Source: Angiostrongylus vasorum (Eukaryota > Nematoda > Chromadorea > Rhabditida > Metastrongylidae). From it: DNA of 64,000 bases. Of the stretch, positions 54,587 to 64,000 are shown piece after piece. The notes beneath the pieces are model-generated. The model worked only from the letters and a program-made list of their open reading frames with translations. It was not told the DNA's origin and did not search any database. Every line of letters starts with the position of its first letter. The first letter of the stretch is position 1. The position numbers were made by a program, and so were the translations under genes. The stretch is taken from positions 1,943,501 to 2,007,500 of the forward strand of contig JADANN010000162.1 of the NCBI GenBank assembly GCA_018806985.1. Direction: 5' to 3'.

Positions 54587-54866
54587 TCATCCGCATTTGT
54601 GAAGATCTAGTCGTAGCTTCGTTGCTCTTCGCTCATCGTCCAGTTGCTTTTTATCAACACGGCAGCTTCGAACGCTATCGAACATCTTCGCGAGAGTCGA
54701 GAATACCACATTGTGCACTGTGACTGTCCACAATGTTTTCTGAGGGTTGTTTGGTGACAACGGCATGAGTCGTTGGGAAATTGCAAGATGCAAAATTGCT
54801 CCACTCATCAACTGCTCGATCATAACGGCGAGTCGCCCATACTCTGAATTGCTCACGTCTCCGCCC
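54587..54866 (-). CDS. Candidate 3' exon, unknown product
   Basis: After a minus-strand TAG at 54868 that could be part of an acceptor (GAAAGTAG), a frame stays open for about 92 codons and ends at TGA. It reads SNSEYGRLAVMIEQLMSGAI, LHLAISQRLMPLSPNN, VFSTLAKMFDSVRSCRVDKK and DDERRATKLRLDLHKCG. The balanced, helix-forming composition looks like real protein. It may belong with the candidate at 55051-55329 on the same strand, but no splice pair was proven. No family recognised. Confidence 0.32.
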
Positions 54867-55050
54867 TACTTTCGAAGTTCACATGCCGTAAATTTTTTTC
54901 TTTGCTACAGCAGAATATTATTTTTTTGTCAAGAAAATTTTGTTAGCGAGGCGATTTCTTTATCCTCAAGCAGTCCATGGTCTAATGGCTGAGAAGCTTT
55001 GTGCTAAGCGTTTGCCGGAACTGGTTTGCCTTTTTCCCCTAATTTCCTAC

Positions 55051-55329
55051 TTATTGTGTGAGGAAATATCTCTTTTTTAACCGTGAATAGCTATAGATGT
55101 CGACGACGTACTTCTTTATTTCACAGAACGTTTTGCCTTCGACGTTCACTCCAACCGAGGTAATAACACCACCAGGCACCCATGCTGTCGTGGTGATTAA
55201 GATGTCCCGTTGCGAGTATAAAAAATCTTTTGGTATCATTAGCTTTCTTTCTGCCACAGTTAACGTTTTTAAGCTTGTGCAAAGTATTTTAATAGGATAT
55301 GTTATATTCTTAACCTGATTTGCCTTCAT
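55051..55329 (-). CDS. Candidate exon or small ORF, unknown product
   Basis: A 92-codon ATG-to-TAA minus frame. The distal two-thirds is convincingly protein-like: DILITTTAWVPGGVITSVGV, then EGKTFCEIKKYVVDIYSYS. A GTTAAA after CACG at about 55082 could be a donor. The first ~30 codons are Lys/Ile-rich and might be intron. No family recognised with confidence. Confidence 0.3.
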   Translation of the reverse strand: MKANQVKNITYPIKILCTSLKTLTVAERKLMIPKDFLYSQRDILITTTAWVPGGVITSVGVNVEGKTFCEIKKYVVDIYSYSRLKKRYFLTQ

Positions 55330-55379
55330 TTCCCTGGTGTTCTAATTTTTCGTAATTAAGTTGAAATATTATCGTTATG

Positions 55380-55803
55380 TATAGTAGAACAGAGCCTCCC
55401 AACGGTTTACCGCCTCATCGTGGCTGATAGGTGTTCCTGAGTGTCGGACTGCGATGTACAGCGGGGGGAATTCATTCTCCCTGGCAGGATCTCCCAAGCT
55501 GAGAAGAAGGAGTCCGGCGTTTCCATCAGGAAGCCTAGCTAAGAGTGAACCAACACCAGGATCCACCACCGTCTTGGTATCAAAGTCGCATGGTGGCGAA
55601 ATCTCTCTCTGATCCACAAGAGCTGCGGCTGCCCTGTGGTGGTGAAGACTTGGGGCAGACTTTGGCCAGGCTGACCTCGGGGTTCCAGAAAACCACAGTG
55701 GCTTAACCAGGAAGTCTCCGAAAAAATGGTGATTATGCTGGGGCCCCGCACAACCAGTGAGGACGGGCCGTTCAAGTATCAAGTAAGTATAGTAGAATAG
55801 AGC
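55380..55803 (+). mobile_element. Non-autonomous RTE-tailed element with target duplication
   Basis: About 400 bp flanked by TATAGTAGAACAGAGC (55380-55395) and TATAGTAGAATAGAGC (55788-55803), a 16 bp target-site duplication with one mismatch. Its last ~65 bp (CCCCGCACAACCAGTGAGGA, GGGCCGTTCAAG, ATCAAGTAAGTA) match the RTE-A 3' end at 33150-33205. The body is unrelated to RTE protein code. This is the hallmark of a short element that borrows an RTE's 3' end to be copied by its reverse transcriptase. A 135-codon minus frame runs through it but looks accidental. Confidence 0.75.
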
Positions 55804-55894
55804 ACTTAGTTTTTCTACAAACTTCGATCAGAGTGTATTTTTGATATTTTCCACTGAAGTGGGACTTTGTCTGAAAGTTTTTCTCCAATGCCGA

Positions 55895-56170
55895 TGAAGC
55901 GAGAGGTATGTGTAGTGATAGTGCCTGCAATGCACACGTGATCGTTGGTTCGATTCCGCGCCCTCACAAACCAAGCCGTTCGTGGTCCGAAAATTGTACC
56001 AGCCACGTTTGGGAGTATAAAGACACCGACTTGATTCATCGGTAGCCTTGTGGAAGCCATCATTGAGGTGAAATATTCCTTCAACCACCTTTTCTATAAC
56101 TGATGCAGTCGGCTGAACGGCTCATACCTGAGGGACCGAACAGCTCCAAACGCGATATCCTTTAAAGACA
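55895..56170 (+). repeat. SINE1, with well-preserved B-box
   Basis: Sense: GTGTAGTGATAGTGCCTGCA, TTGGTTCGATTCCGCGCCC (matches the tRNA B-box consensus better than other copies), AATTGTACCAGCCACG, ACTTGATTCATCGGTAGCC, ACCTGAGGGACCGAACAG and a TATCCTTTAAAG tail. Confidence 0.75.
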
Positions 56171-56264
56171 AGGATTCATCGCAAAATGACTTTTTTTTAA
56201 AAGTGTTAATCGTTTATATTCGATCAAAGATCCTATTAATTGTATCTGTTCTGTCCTTAACGCC

Positions 56265-56365
56265 AGATATGCATTCACTCATCTACAAAACTGCTTAATG
56301 AAGTCGAATGCATGGCGCATCCTTCAGGAATTGATCAGCGCCGACAGCTTTATCTTTTGTCCTTT
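56265..56365 (+). repeat. SINE1 3' fragment
   Basis: AACTGCTTAATGAAGTCGAA, TGCATGGCGCATCCTTCAGG, AATTGATCAGCGCCGACAGC, TTTATCTTTTGTCC. Immediately 3' (56430-56570) there may be a further very eroded copy. Confidence 0.7.
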
Positions 56366-57299
56366 TATCTCGTTCTTCAAGCATTCTGTCGCGTTGTTCA
56401 AACTAATTAGTTTTTGCTGAAAAAAACCGTGTTTAAATAGACGCCAGTGGCCCTGTGGTAGTAGATGCTTCGTAATACCCAGGTGGTTTTTCGTTCTATC
56501 TCTTTCCGAACCAGTTAGTCTGCAAGGGTTCACAAACTGATACGAGGCTTGTCTGGAGGAAGCTTTCAGTGAACCCTAAATGTCGGCGAAAAAAATCTAG
56601 TCTACGAACTCTCCACCAGAAGTATGCCGGGATGCCAGAAAAAAATCTGATAGAGCAATATTTAACGACATTCGTGAAGAAGACAAGTTCCCAGATGGTA
56701 TCCGGACGCACGCAGACTTTCGTGATGACATCTGCTAGAGAATGAGCTAAGCTGTATTGCTGCTGGCATTCGCAGAATATGTGAAGGCAAATTATATAAA
56801 ATATTGTTTCGAAAGATCGCTTTTAATGGGATTTGGTATCACTGACGAGGGCCATCGATGTCGGCTGACGTTTGCGTCACGAAGCTGAGTCGCCATCCGT
56901 GCTGGAGAACTGCCCTCGCCCGGCTCCGACGTCACTTCCGACTCGACTTGTCATGCTCCAATTGTCGCCCTCGATACCCGGCTTCCCGTAGTTTTCGATA
57001 TTCTGCATAGTTGACGGGCAACGTCATCAGTTGCATATCTCCTTCCTTCTTCCTGTAATCACTATGTAAATCCATATGAGACTAATTTTGTAAAGGGGCA
57101 GTAAGTTAAAGTGACTGATGATGGTTCAGCCGTTAGTCATGTCACTTCCTCGTGGCCAAAATAATTAAAAAAATATACTTGCCAACATCACTTGAGTGAC
57201 AGCGTCAGTATTTCTGGTCTCGTGAAATATTAACATCTTTTTATTCTGTTTTAATATAGTATTCGGCGGAAATAAAGAATTTGGAAGGCTTAATCAGAA
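56366..57299. other. Unassigned DNA
   Basis: 56860-57000 is GC-richer, with a GGCTGACGTTTGCGTC string that faintly recalls the hammerhead 3' core but lacks CUGANGA and GAAA. No gene recognised. Confidence 0.35.
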
Positions 57300-60200
57300 T
57301 CCCTTTCGAGAAATTCAATGGCATCCCTTCCCAGAAATTCTACGACATCCCTTTCCAGAAATTCTACGACATCCCTTTCCAGAAATTCTATGACATCCCT
57401 TTCCAGAAATTCTTTGGCATCCCTTTCCAGAAATTCTACGACATCCCTTTCCAGAAATTCTACGACATCCCTTTCCAGAAATTCTAAGACATCCCTTTCC
57501 AGAAATTCTACGACATCCCTTTCCAGAAATTCTATTACATCCCTTTCCAGAAATTCTATGACATCCCTTTCCAGAAATTCTATGACATCCCTTTCCAGAA
57601 ATTCTATGACATCCCTTTCCAGAAATTCTTTGGCATCCCTTTTCCAGAAATTCTGTGAAATCCCTTTCCAGAAATTCTCTGACATCCCTTTCCAGAAATT
57701 CTATGACACCTCTTTCCAGAAATTCTATGACATCCCTTTCCAGAAATTCTTTTGGCATCCCTTTCCAGAAATTCTGTGAAATCCCTTTCCAGAAATTCTA
57801 TGACATCCCCTTTCGAGAAATTCAATGGCATCCCTTCCCAGAAATTCTACGACATCCCTTTCCAGAAATTCTACGACATCCCTTTCCAGAAATTCTACGA
57901 CATCCCTTTCCAGAAATTCTATTACATCCCTTTCCAGAAATTGTATGGCATCCCTTTCCAGAAATTCTACGACATCCCTTTTCCAGAAATTCTAAGACAT
58001 CCCCTTTCGAGAAATTCAATGGCATCCCTTCCCAGAAATTCTACGACATCCCTTTCCAGAAATTCTACGACATCCCTTTCCAGAAATTCTATGACATCCC
58101 TTTCCAGAAATTCTTTGGCATCCCTTTCCAGAAATTCTACGACATCCCTTTCCAGAAATTCTACGACATCCCTTTTCCAGAAATTCTAAGACATCCCTTT
58201 CCAGAAATTCTACGACATCCCTTTCCAGAAATTCTATTACATCCCTTTCCAGAAATTCTATGACATCCCTTTCCAGAAATTCTATGACATCCCTTTCCAG
58301 AAATTCTATGACATCCCTTTCCAGAAATTCTTTGGCATCCCTTTCCAGAAATTCTGTGAAATCCCTTTCCAGAAATTCTGTGAAATCCCCTTTCCAGAAA
58401 TTCTATGACATCCCTTTTCCAGAAATTCTTTGGCATCCCTTTCCAGAAATTCTGTGAAATCCCCTTTCCAGAAATTCTCTGACATCCCTTTCCAGAAATT
58501 CTATTACATCCCTTTCCAGAAATTGTATGGCATCCCTTTCCAGAAATTCTACGACATCCCTTTCCAGAAATTCTAAGACATCCCTTTCGAGAAATTCAAT
58601 GGCATCCCTTCCCAGAAATTCTACGACATCCCTTTCCAGAAATTCTACGACATCCCTTTCCAGAAATTCTACGACATCCCTTTCCAGAAATTCTATTACA
58701 TCCCTTTCCAGAAATTGTATGGCATCCCTTTCCAGAAATTCTACGACATCCCTTTCCAGAAATTCTAAGACATCCCTTTCCAGAAATTCTATGACATCCC
58801 TTTCCAGAAATTCTATGACATCCCTTTCCAGAAATTCTTTGGCATCCCTTTCCAGAAATTCTGTGAAATCCCTTTCCAGAAATTCTATGACATCCCTTTC
58901 CAGAAATTCTATGACATCCCTTCCCAGAAATTCTACGACATCCCTTTCCAGAAATTCTACGACATCCCTTTCCAGAAATTCTAAGACATCCCTTTCAGAA
59001 ATTCTACGACATCCCTTTCCAGAAATTCTATTACATCCCTTTTCGAGAAATTCAATGGCATCCCTTCCCAGAAATTCTACGACATCCCTTTCCAGAAATT
59101 CTTTGGCATCCCTTTCCAGAAATTCTACGACATCCCTTTCCAGAAATTCTATTACATCCCTTTCCAGAAATTGTGTGGCATCCCTTTCCAGAAATTCTAC
59201 GACATCCCTTTTCCAGAAATTCTAAGACATCCCTTTTCCAGAAATTCTATGACATCCCTTCCCAGAAATTCTACGACATCCCTTTCCAGAAATTCTAAGA
59301 CATCCCTTTTCCAGAAATTCTACGACATCCCTTTCCAGAAATTCTAAGACATCCCTTTCGAGAAATTCAATGGCATCCCTTCCCAGAAATTCTACGACAT
59401 CCCTTTCCAGAAATTCTACGACATCCCTTTCCAGAAATTCTACGACATCCCTTTCCAGAAATTCTATTACATCCCTTTCCAGAAATTGTATGGCATCCCT
59501 TTCCAGAAATTCTACGACATCCCTTTCCAGCAATTCTAAGACATCCCTTTCCAGAAATTCTATGACATCCCTTTCCAGAAATTCTATGACATCCCTTTCC
59601 AGAAATTCTTTGGCATCCCTTTCAGAAATTCTGTGAAATCCTTTCCAGAAATTCTATGACATCCCTTCCCAGAAATTCTACGACATCCCTTTCCAGAAAT
59701 TCTACGACATCCCTTTCCAGAAATTCTAAGACATCCCTTTCCAGAAATTCTACGACATCCCCTTTCGAGAAATTCAATGGCATCCCTTCCCAGAAATTCT
59801 ACGACATCCCTTTCCAGAAATTCTTTGGCATCCCTTTCCAGAAATTCTACGACATCCCTTTCCAGAAATTCTATTACATCCCTTTCCAGAAATTGTGTGG
59901 CATCCCTTTCCAGAAATTCTACGACATCCCTTTCCAGAAATTCTAAGACATCCCTTTCCAGAAATTCTATGACATCGCTTCCCAGAAATTCTACGACATC
60001 CCTTTCAGAAATTCTAAGACATCCCTTTCCAGAAATTCTATGACATCCCTTTCCAGAAATTCATGATATCCCCTTTCCAGAAATTCTTTGGCATCCCTTT
60101 CCAGAAATTCTGTGAAATCCCTTTCCAGAAATTCTGTGAAATCCCTTTCCAGAAATTCTATGACATCCCTTTCCAGAAATTCTATGACATCCCTTCCCAG

Positions 60201-60570
60201 AAATTCTACGACATCCCTTTCCAGAAATTCTACGACATCCCTTTCCAGAAATTCTAAGACATCCCTTTCCAGAAATTCTACGACATCCCTTTCCAGAAAT
60301 TCTATTACATCCCTTTCCAGAAATTCTACGACATCCCTTTCCAGAAATTCTATGACATCCCTTTCCAGAAATTCTTTGGCATCCCTTTCCAGAAATTCTA
60401 CGACATCCCTTTCCAGAAATTCTTTGGCATCCCCTTTCCAGAAATTCTACGACATCCCTTTCCAGAAATTCTACTACATCCCTTTCCAGAAATTCTATGA
60501 CATCCCTTTCCAGAAATTCTATGGCATCCCTTTCCAGAAATTCTATGGCATCCCTTTCCGGAAATTCTAT
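57300..60570. repeat. 24 bp minisatellite array, about 136 units
   Basis: Each unit is CCCTTTCCAGAAATTCT (constant) followed by seven variable bases: ACGACAT, ATGACAT, TTGGCAT, GTGAAAT, AAGACAT, ATTACAT or CTGACAT. A distinctive unit, TTTCGAGAAATTCAATGGCA followed by TCCCTTCCCAG, recurs at about 57304, 57811, 58006, 58587, 59041, 59358 and 59763. Single-base slips (CCCC, TTTT, TTTCAG) are scattered. Because 24 is a multiple of 3 and the unit has few stops, frames stay open on both strands (up to 232 codons); these are not genes in my reading. Confidence 0.97.
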
Positions 60571-61329
60571 GCATGTTCACACATATATGTACGAGTAGAA
60601 ATTCAAAAAATTATTTGAATAATGAGCTTATTGTGAGGTTAAACGCGAATTTTTCAGCAGAACTACGCTTTGCAGACAGATCCTTTAGATAGTCGAATAA
60701 TATGATGCACTGCATAGTAGCAGTATTTTTTAAGGATCCCAATAAAGCTTAGTAATGAAAGAAAAGGAAATTGTTCCGTCAAAGATGATGGACGAGCTGC
60801 TGTGACAGCAGAAACCGCTAGTTATATACTATATTTCACGTAAAAATCGCAAAATAGATTCAATACTTTACAAACTTGAGAGAGCTTTGTGGCGAATTCT
60901 TTCTCCTCCATTTATTTTTCTATTCCTTTTATATTCTACATGATCAGTCATGAAATGTTTCACACCGGGCGACTCCCTGCACTTCTCGTATTTGAAGCTC
61001 TTCATCGCATCCACCATCCACGAAGGTCTTCCCATTTGGAGAGTTGCAGTGGCCGCTGCTTAAGGAGGTGTCTCTCTCTTGTTTTGAAAGTTTCATCTAT
61101 ATACTCTTACTGGCTTTGCTAATTCAGCTTCAGTGTCGCGGTAATGTTATTGTAACGCCGAAGGCAAACAGGTCATTGTTCAAATAGGAGGTTTTTTTTG
61201 TGAAGTACCTGCAGTTCCTTTGGCTATCGTAAGTTTTTATGACGTCAGAGGATTGATCATTATATTCACATCGTTGCGCCAAAGAACAGCTGGAATCTTA
61301 ACACCATAATCTGTTCTCTCGTCGAATTG
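60571..61329. other. Unassigned DNA
   Basis: Begins with ATGCATGTTCACACATATAT right after the minisatellite. No gene or repeat recognised. Confidence 0.4.
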
Positions 61330-61622
61330 TCTCAGAAGCAAAAGATAAAGCTCTCGGCTTTGATCACTCCTAGAGGAATGCACCATGAATTCCACTTTAT
61401 TGAGCACCGTTAGCGCTGAATGAGAGCGTATCTGGCCCATGCCATGACTTGGGGTGGCCTGCCGATGATCCAACGAATCAGTGTCGCCATCCTCCCAGAC
61501 AGGTCTGGTACCAATTTGCCGAACCCGGAGAAAAGGGTGGCTTGGTATGCTCGGGACGCGGGACCAAAATTGTGACTACGTATGCATTGCAAGGCACCTC
61601 TAACCACTGCGCTACACAGGAT
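61330..61622 (-). repeat. SINE1, full length with intact A-box
   Basis: Inverted: AGCTCTCGGCTTTGATCACT, CATGAATTCCACTTTATTGA, ATGACTTGGGGTGGCCTGCC, GACAGGTCTGGTACCAATTT and the head complement CACCTCTAACCACTGCGCTA, giving A-box TAGCGCAGTGGTTAGAGG on the minus strand. The B-box region (TTTGGTCCCG) is damaged by an insertion. Confidence 0.85.
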
Positions 61623-61939
61623 TTTTTTTTCCCAACGTACGCCATACAAGTAAATGAAGTTGTTTACCAACTAAACGCAGTGGTTTTGATAATTCGAAAT
61701 TTTGAAACAATCTGCATTTTTTTAGAACACATTGAATGATTCACCTAGATGACCTATTTCTTGTTTCATTATTAAATAACTCGTCTCTAACGGTTTTTTT
61801 GTCACCTTTGCAGACTTCGGGTTTCCATGGATTTTTTTTTCGTTTTTTTAGCAAAGTGATTAATTTCTATATGGTTTTCTCCAAGTGCAAAGTCCTCTAG
61901 TACCATTATAACAGACGATCTTCACTAATTATACAAACA

Positions 61940-62145
61940 ATCGTCCTGTAACACACACGTGGAATCGATCCCCCATGCCCATGGCCCACCAAGCCTTCCA
62001 TCCCTCTGGGGTCGGCAAATTGGTACCATACTTGTCTGGGTGGATAGCAGCACTGGCTCGATACATCGGTGGGCCACCGCGAGTCATTGTAAAGGCTAGC
62101 ATGGCGCATCTCTCAGGGGATTGATCAACGCCGAGAGATTCTTTT
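61940..62145 (+). repeat. SINE1, head-truncated and internally deleted
   Basis: Sense: CACACACGTGGAATCGATCC, GGGGTCGGCAAATTGGTACC, GGCTCGATACATCGGTGGGC, then AAAGGCTAGCATGGCGCA directly joined to TCTCAGGGGATTGATCAACG. The GATTGAATGCA...CTTAATGAAGTCG block is deleted, and the A-box part of the head is missing. Confidence 0.8.
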
Positions 62146-62581
62146 TCATGCAAGCAATCAAAAATGTAGTGAACTTTACTCTAAAGAGATATTTTACATA
62201 GGATAAATATTTCTTGAATTTCAAACACAATCCTGCCTGTCTCCTTTTTTTCTACCGGCGTTCAGGAAGTTTTTCCTAACCATCTTTTTTTCCGATCGAT
62301 GTTTTAGCGTTTCCTTCTCAAGAAACTACTTTTTCCCTCGTTAACCAACAACAGTTTTGAATTTGTCGCCATTTCGAGCATATAAGGCAATTAAGGAAGC
62401 TTTCCCAATTTAGCTTATCGCATTTTGACCTTATACACACCTATTCAGTCGGTCTCACAACACCGGTAGTGTATTTTTTTCTCTGCTTTACACCCTTTTC
62501 GTATGTCAACGGACGTTGTCATTCGACGCATGCAGAAATGATGCTCTAGAAGCATTTTAGAGAAACTGCACTTCATTGCAG

Positions 62582-62664
62582 CAGAGGGTAAGGAAGCTGC
62601 TGGAGCTCCGACGGAACATGACCGCCCGTCGTCACACGATGTGGTTCGTGCCGGGATCACGCAG
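62582..62664 (+). CDS. Candidate upstream exon, possibly of pde-4
   Basis: Acceptor TTCATTGCAG (ends 62581) and donor CAG-GTGAGT (62665) enclose 83 bp, one frame of which is open throughout: EGKEAAGAPTEHDRPSSHDV then VRAGITQ, ending in phase 0. It sits 275 bp upstream of the pde-4 exon on the same strand and in a similar GC context. It could be an exon of a longer pde-4 isoform or of another transcript. The peptide itself is not recognised. Confidence 0.35.
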
Positions 62665-62939
62665 GTGAGTGGTCACCCAGGTGGGAGCGAGAAATGGGGA
62701 GGAACGTAGTGCAGGTATGGGAGAAGGGTCAGGGAGAGTAGGAGTGCATAACAGGGAAAGAGCTGATGGCGAATTGCTTTTTGCGATGGATGAGGTGCTA
62801 TCCTATGTGGTGGGGGCGGGTCTTGCAGCAAAGAGTACAGAGCACGGGATCCGCGGCCGCTGCTCTGGGCGGCGGACACGGCCTGCAGCCGCCCGCTCGG
62901 CGGAGGCAAGGACCGAGAGGAGCGGACCGGCCAGCCAGT

Positions 62940-63220
62940 ATGCCGCGTCGGCGCGGAGGGTTTGGGCTGGCCAGCCTCCGTCGGGAGCTGCACCTCCACA
63001 ATCTGTTCCGCGACTCGCCGCGCCGCGACGAATCCGAGTCGCAGACCGTCACCGGTATTCCTGTAAGCGCGACGTTCAGTGCTCATCTGACGCCTTCCGC
63101 TGCTCCGCCGTCGGTTCATGCGCGTCGCGAATCCTTCCTCTATCGCTCGTCGGAGGACACGCGCGATACCGCTCCGCGACCAGTCAGCCGTGCCAGCTCC
63201 GTCACCTCCAACGATCACGC
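62940..63220 (+). CDS. pde-4: cAMP-specific phosphodiesterase PDE4, 5' exon with UCR1 start
   Basis: The exon ends with RRESFLYRS, then a spacer, PVSRASSVTSNDHA and a CACGC-GTGAGT donor (63221). PDE4 proteins carry RRESFLYRS and a following SMSRNSSIAS-type serine cluster at the start of upstream conserved region 1; RRES is the protein kinase A site that activates long isoforms in mammals. The family hydrolyses cAMP in the cytosol; the catalytic domain must lie beyond the window. I place the start at the ATG at 62940 (MPRRRGGFGLASLRRELHLH), giving 93 codons plus 2 bases; the frame is open back to 62766, so an upstream start or splice acceptor is possible. Before UCR1 the N-terminus is basic and then Ser/Thr/Pro-rich, typical of isoform-specific PDE4 ends. 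The exon is much more GC-rich than its surroundings. Confidence 0.85.
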
Positions 63221-64000
63221 GTGAGTCTAGGTTTCTTCTTCACGTTATTTTTTCTTTTTTGTTTCTGTTTTTGTGCTCTGTTTGAATGATAGCATTCCGT
63301 TTGATTATAACTGTGCGTTGTCGAATTCATTATTGCTGCGCCAGCGTTGCATTTGCTATCGCAGTACTACCATACTTCGCTCTTCTGTAATCTCGTTACC
63401 ATGTCGGTTCGATAAGTGATTGCCCAGAAATTCTGCGTAACAGCAAACAGCGCGACGTTTCTTTTCTAAGCTCTCTTAGCGCGCCTGTTGATGTTTCTGT
63501 AGTTAACGATGTTAATGTGAGGTGGTGTTGGCGGATGAAAAGATCTCAGAGTGAAAGACGACATTGTGATTTATATTGCTCAACCTGAGGCAGTTGCTTT
63601 CATCGATTATACACCGAGCAATGTTATATTGTTCCATAGGCACTGTGCTGTTATAGTACCATACTCGATATTAGAGCAGAAAAACCTGAGCGGACCGCCT
63701 GTCCGTCAACAGTGTGTTCATATTGAACAAGTCGGACTGCTGTATTCCTAGGAACTGGTTCTATTAACAATGCTTCCCCAACAAACGTAACGAATTACTT
63801 TTGCGAATATCTTAGCAAAAACTGTGACGAGCACTAGCGGTTGCTGTATGACATTCGTGGCAACACTGCTGGTTACATTAGGGAGAATGAGTACGGCTAT
63901 CTGAGACGACTACGCGGAAACACTACGATTGGGTGACGTCATGAAAATGAGAAAAATCATGCTTAAGCTGTGGCAATCGCAGCTGAATGCTTTACGACTG
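63221..64000 (+). other. pde-4: First visible intron of pde-4 (partial)
   Basis: Starts GTGAGTCTAGG and has a T-rich stretch at 63235-63285. No exon resembling the rest of UCR1 (which would start near DDLIVTPF in relatives) was found before the window ends, so the intron is at least 780 bp. Confidence 0.6.

Noticed and set aside
55375..55782. 135-codon minus frame
   Set aside because: It lies entirely within the RTE-tailed non-autonomous element and reads against its direction. The related fragments do not preserve it.
55940..55965. Functional tRNA based on the B-box TTGGTTCGATTCC
   Set aside because: The surrounding sequence is SINE1 through to its 3' end; no cloverleaf can be drawn.
56860..57000. 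Further hammerhead motif near GGCTGACGTTTGCGTC
   Set aside because: Neither CUGANGA nor GAAA can be placed at the right distances on either strand.
57300..60570. Heat-shock-element-like GAA/TTC pairs in each minisatellite unit
   Set aside because: The unit has GAA-A-TTC with one base between, whereas HSF sites need two (GAAnnTTC), and the spacing of 24 bp units does not give alternating arrays.
57300..60570. CRISPR-like array
   Set aside because: The variable part is only seven bases drawn from a handful of variants; there are no unique spacers, leader or cas genes, and the genome is eukaryotic.
57315..60618. Long open frames (up to 232 codons) through the minisatellite, on both strands
   Set aside because: A 24 bp unit with few stop codons keeps several frames open automatically. 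No start context, splice sites or non-repeat domains adjoin them.
62669..63289. 206-codon plus frame and 181-codon minus frame over the pde-4 exon
   Set aside because: They are shadow frames in GC-rich DNA. The frame at 62766-63224 carries the specific PDE4 RRESFLYRS motif and ends at a consensus donor.

Overview
The window looks like nematode nuclear DNA, most likely from a strongylid or hookworm-type genome. This is inferred from three things: AT-rich sequence, retrotransposons of the RTE and Penelope-like kinds seen in those worms, and nematode-style splice sites. No rRNA, functional tRNA, SL RNA, CRISPR array, plasmid or prokaryotic operon was seen. Only one exon belongs to a gene I recognise: at 62940-63220 (+), an exon with the UCR1 signature of a PDE4-type cAMP phosphodiesterase (pde-4), ending in a GTGAGT donor and running off the right edge. 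The 62 kb before it are gene-poor and full of repeats. Scattered short open stretches with plausible splice sites are listed as low-confidence candidate exons.

Left part (1-11 kb): unassigned DNA with dispersed SINE-like repeats, a fragment of a Penelope-like element (PLE) and a palindromic element at 6911-7271 with hammerhead-ribozyme-like motifs pointing outward. From 11.3 to 18 kb there is a 5'-truncated RTE retrotransposon (11345-14095, +), a PLE remnant (14151-15563, -) and a long palindrome (15593-17981): two ~1.02 kb near-identical inverted arms around a 348 bp spacer, each arm joining a SINE-like repeat to an RTE endonuclease fragment.

Middle (18-43 kb): a second PLE (25308-26875, -) with readable YVDD reverse transcriptase and GIY-YIG endonuclease, a near-full-length but dead RTE of another family (27270-30950, +), a second truncated copy of the first RTE family (31545-33205, +), more SINEs and several candidate exons (38336-38611, 41082-42178 and others).

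Right part (43-64 kb): many copies of a tRNA-headed SINE (called SINE1 here), TA microsatellites, a third hammerhead-bearing palindrome (51534-51864, the best ribozyme match), a non-autonomous element with an RTE-like 3' tail and a 16 bp target-site duplication (55380-55803), a 3.3 kb array of a 24 bp minisatellite (57300-60570), then the pde-4 exon.

The elements fit together: the RTE elements probably mobilise the short RTE-tailed elements, and the PLEs probably supply enzymes for the short hammerhead-bearing palindromes. The most unusual signal is the repeated architecture of two outward-facing minimal hammerhead motifs bounding either a PLE body or a short inverted dimer. SINE1, SINE2, SINE3, RTE-A and RTE-B are working names used only here.
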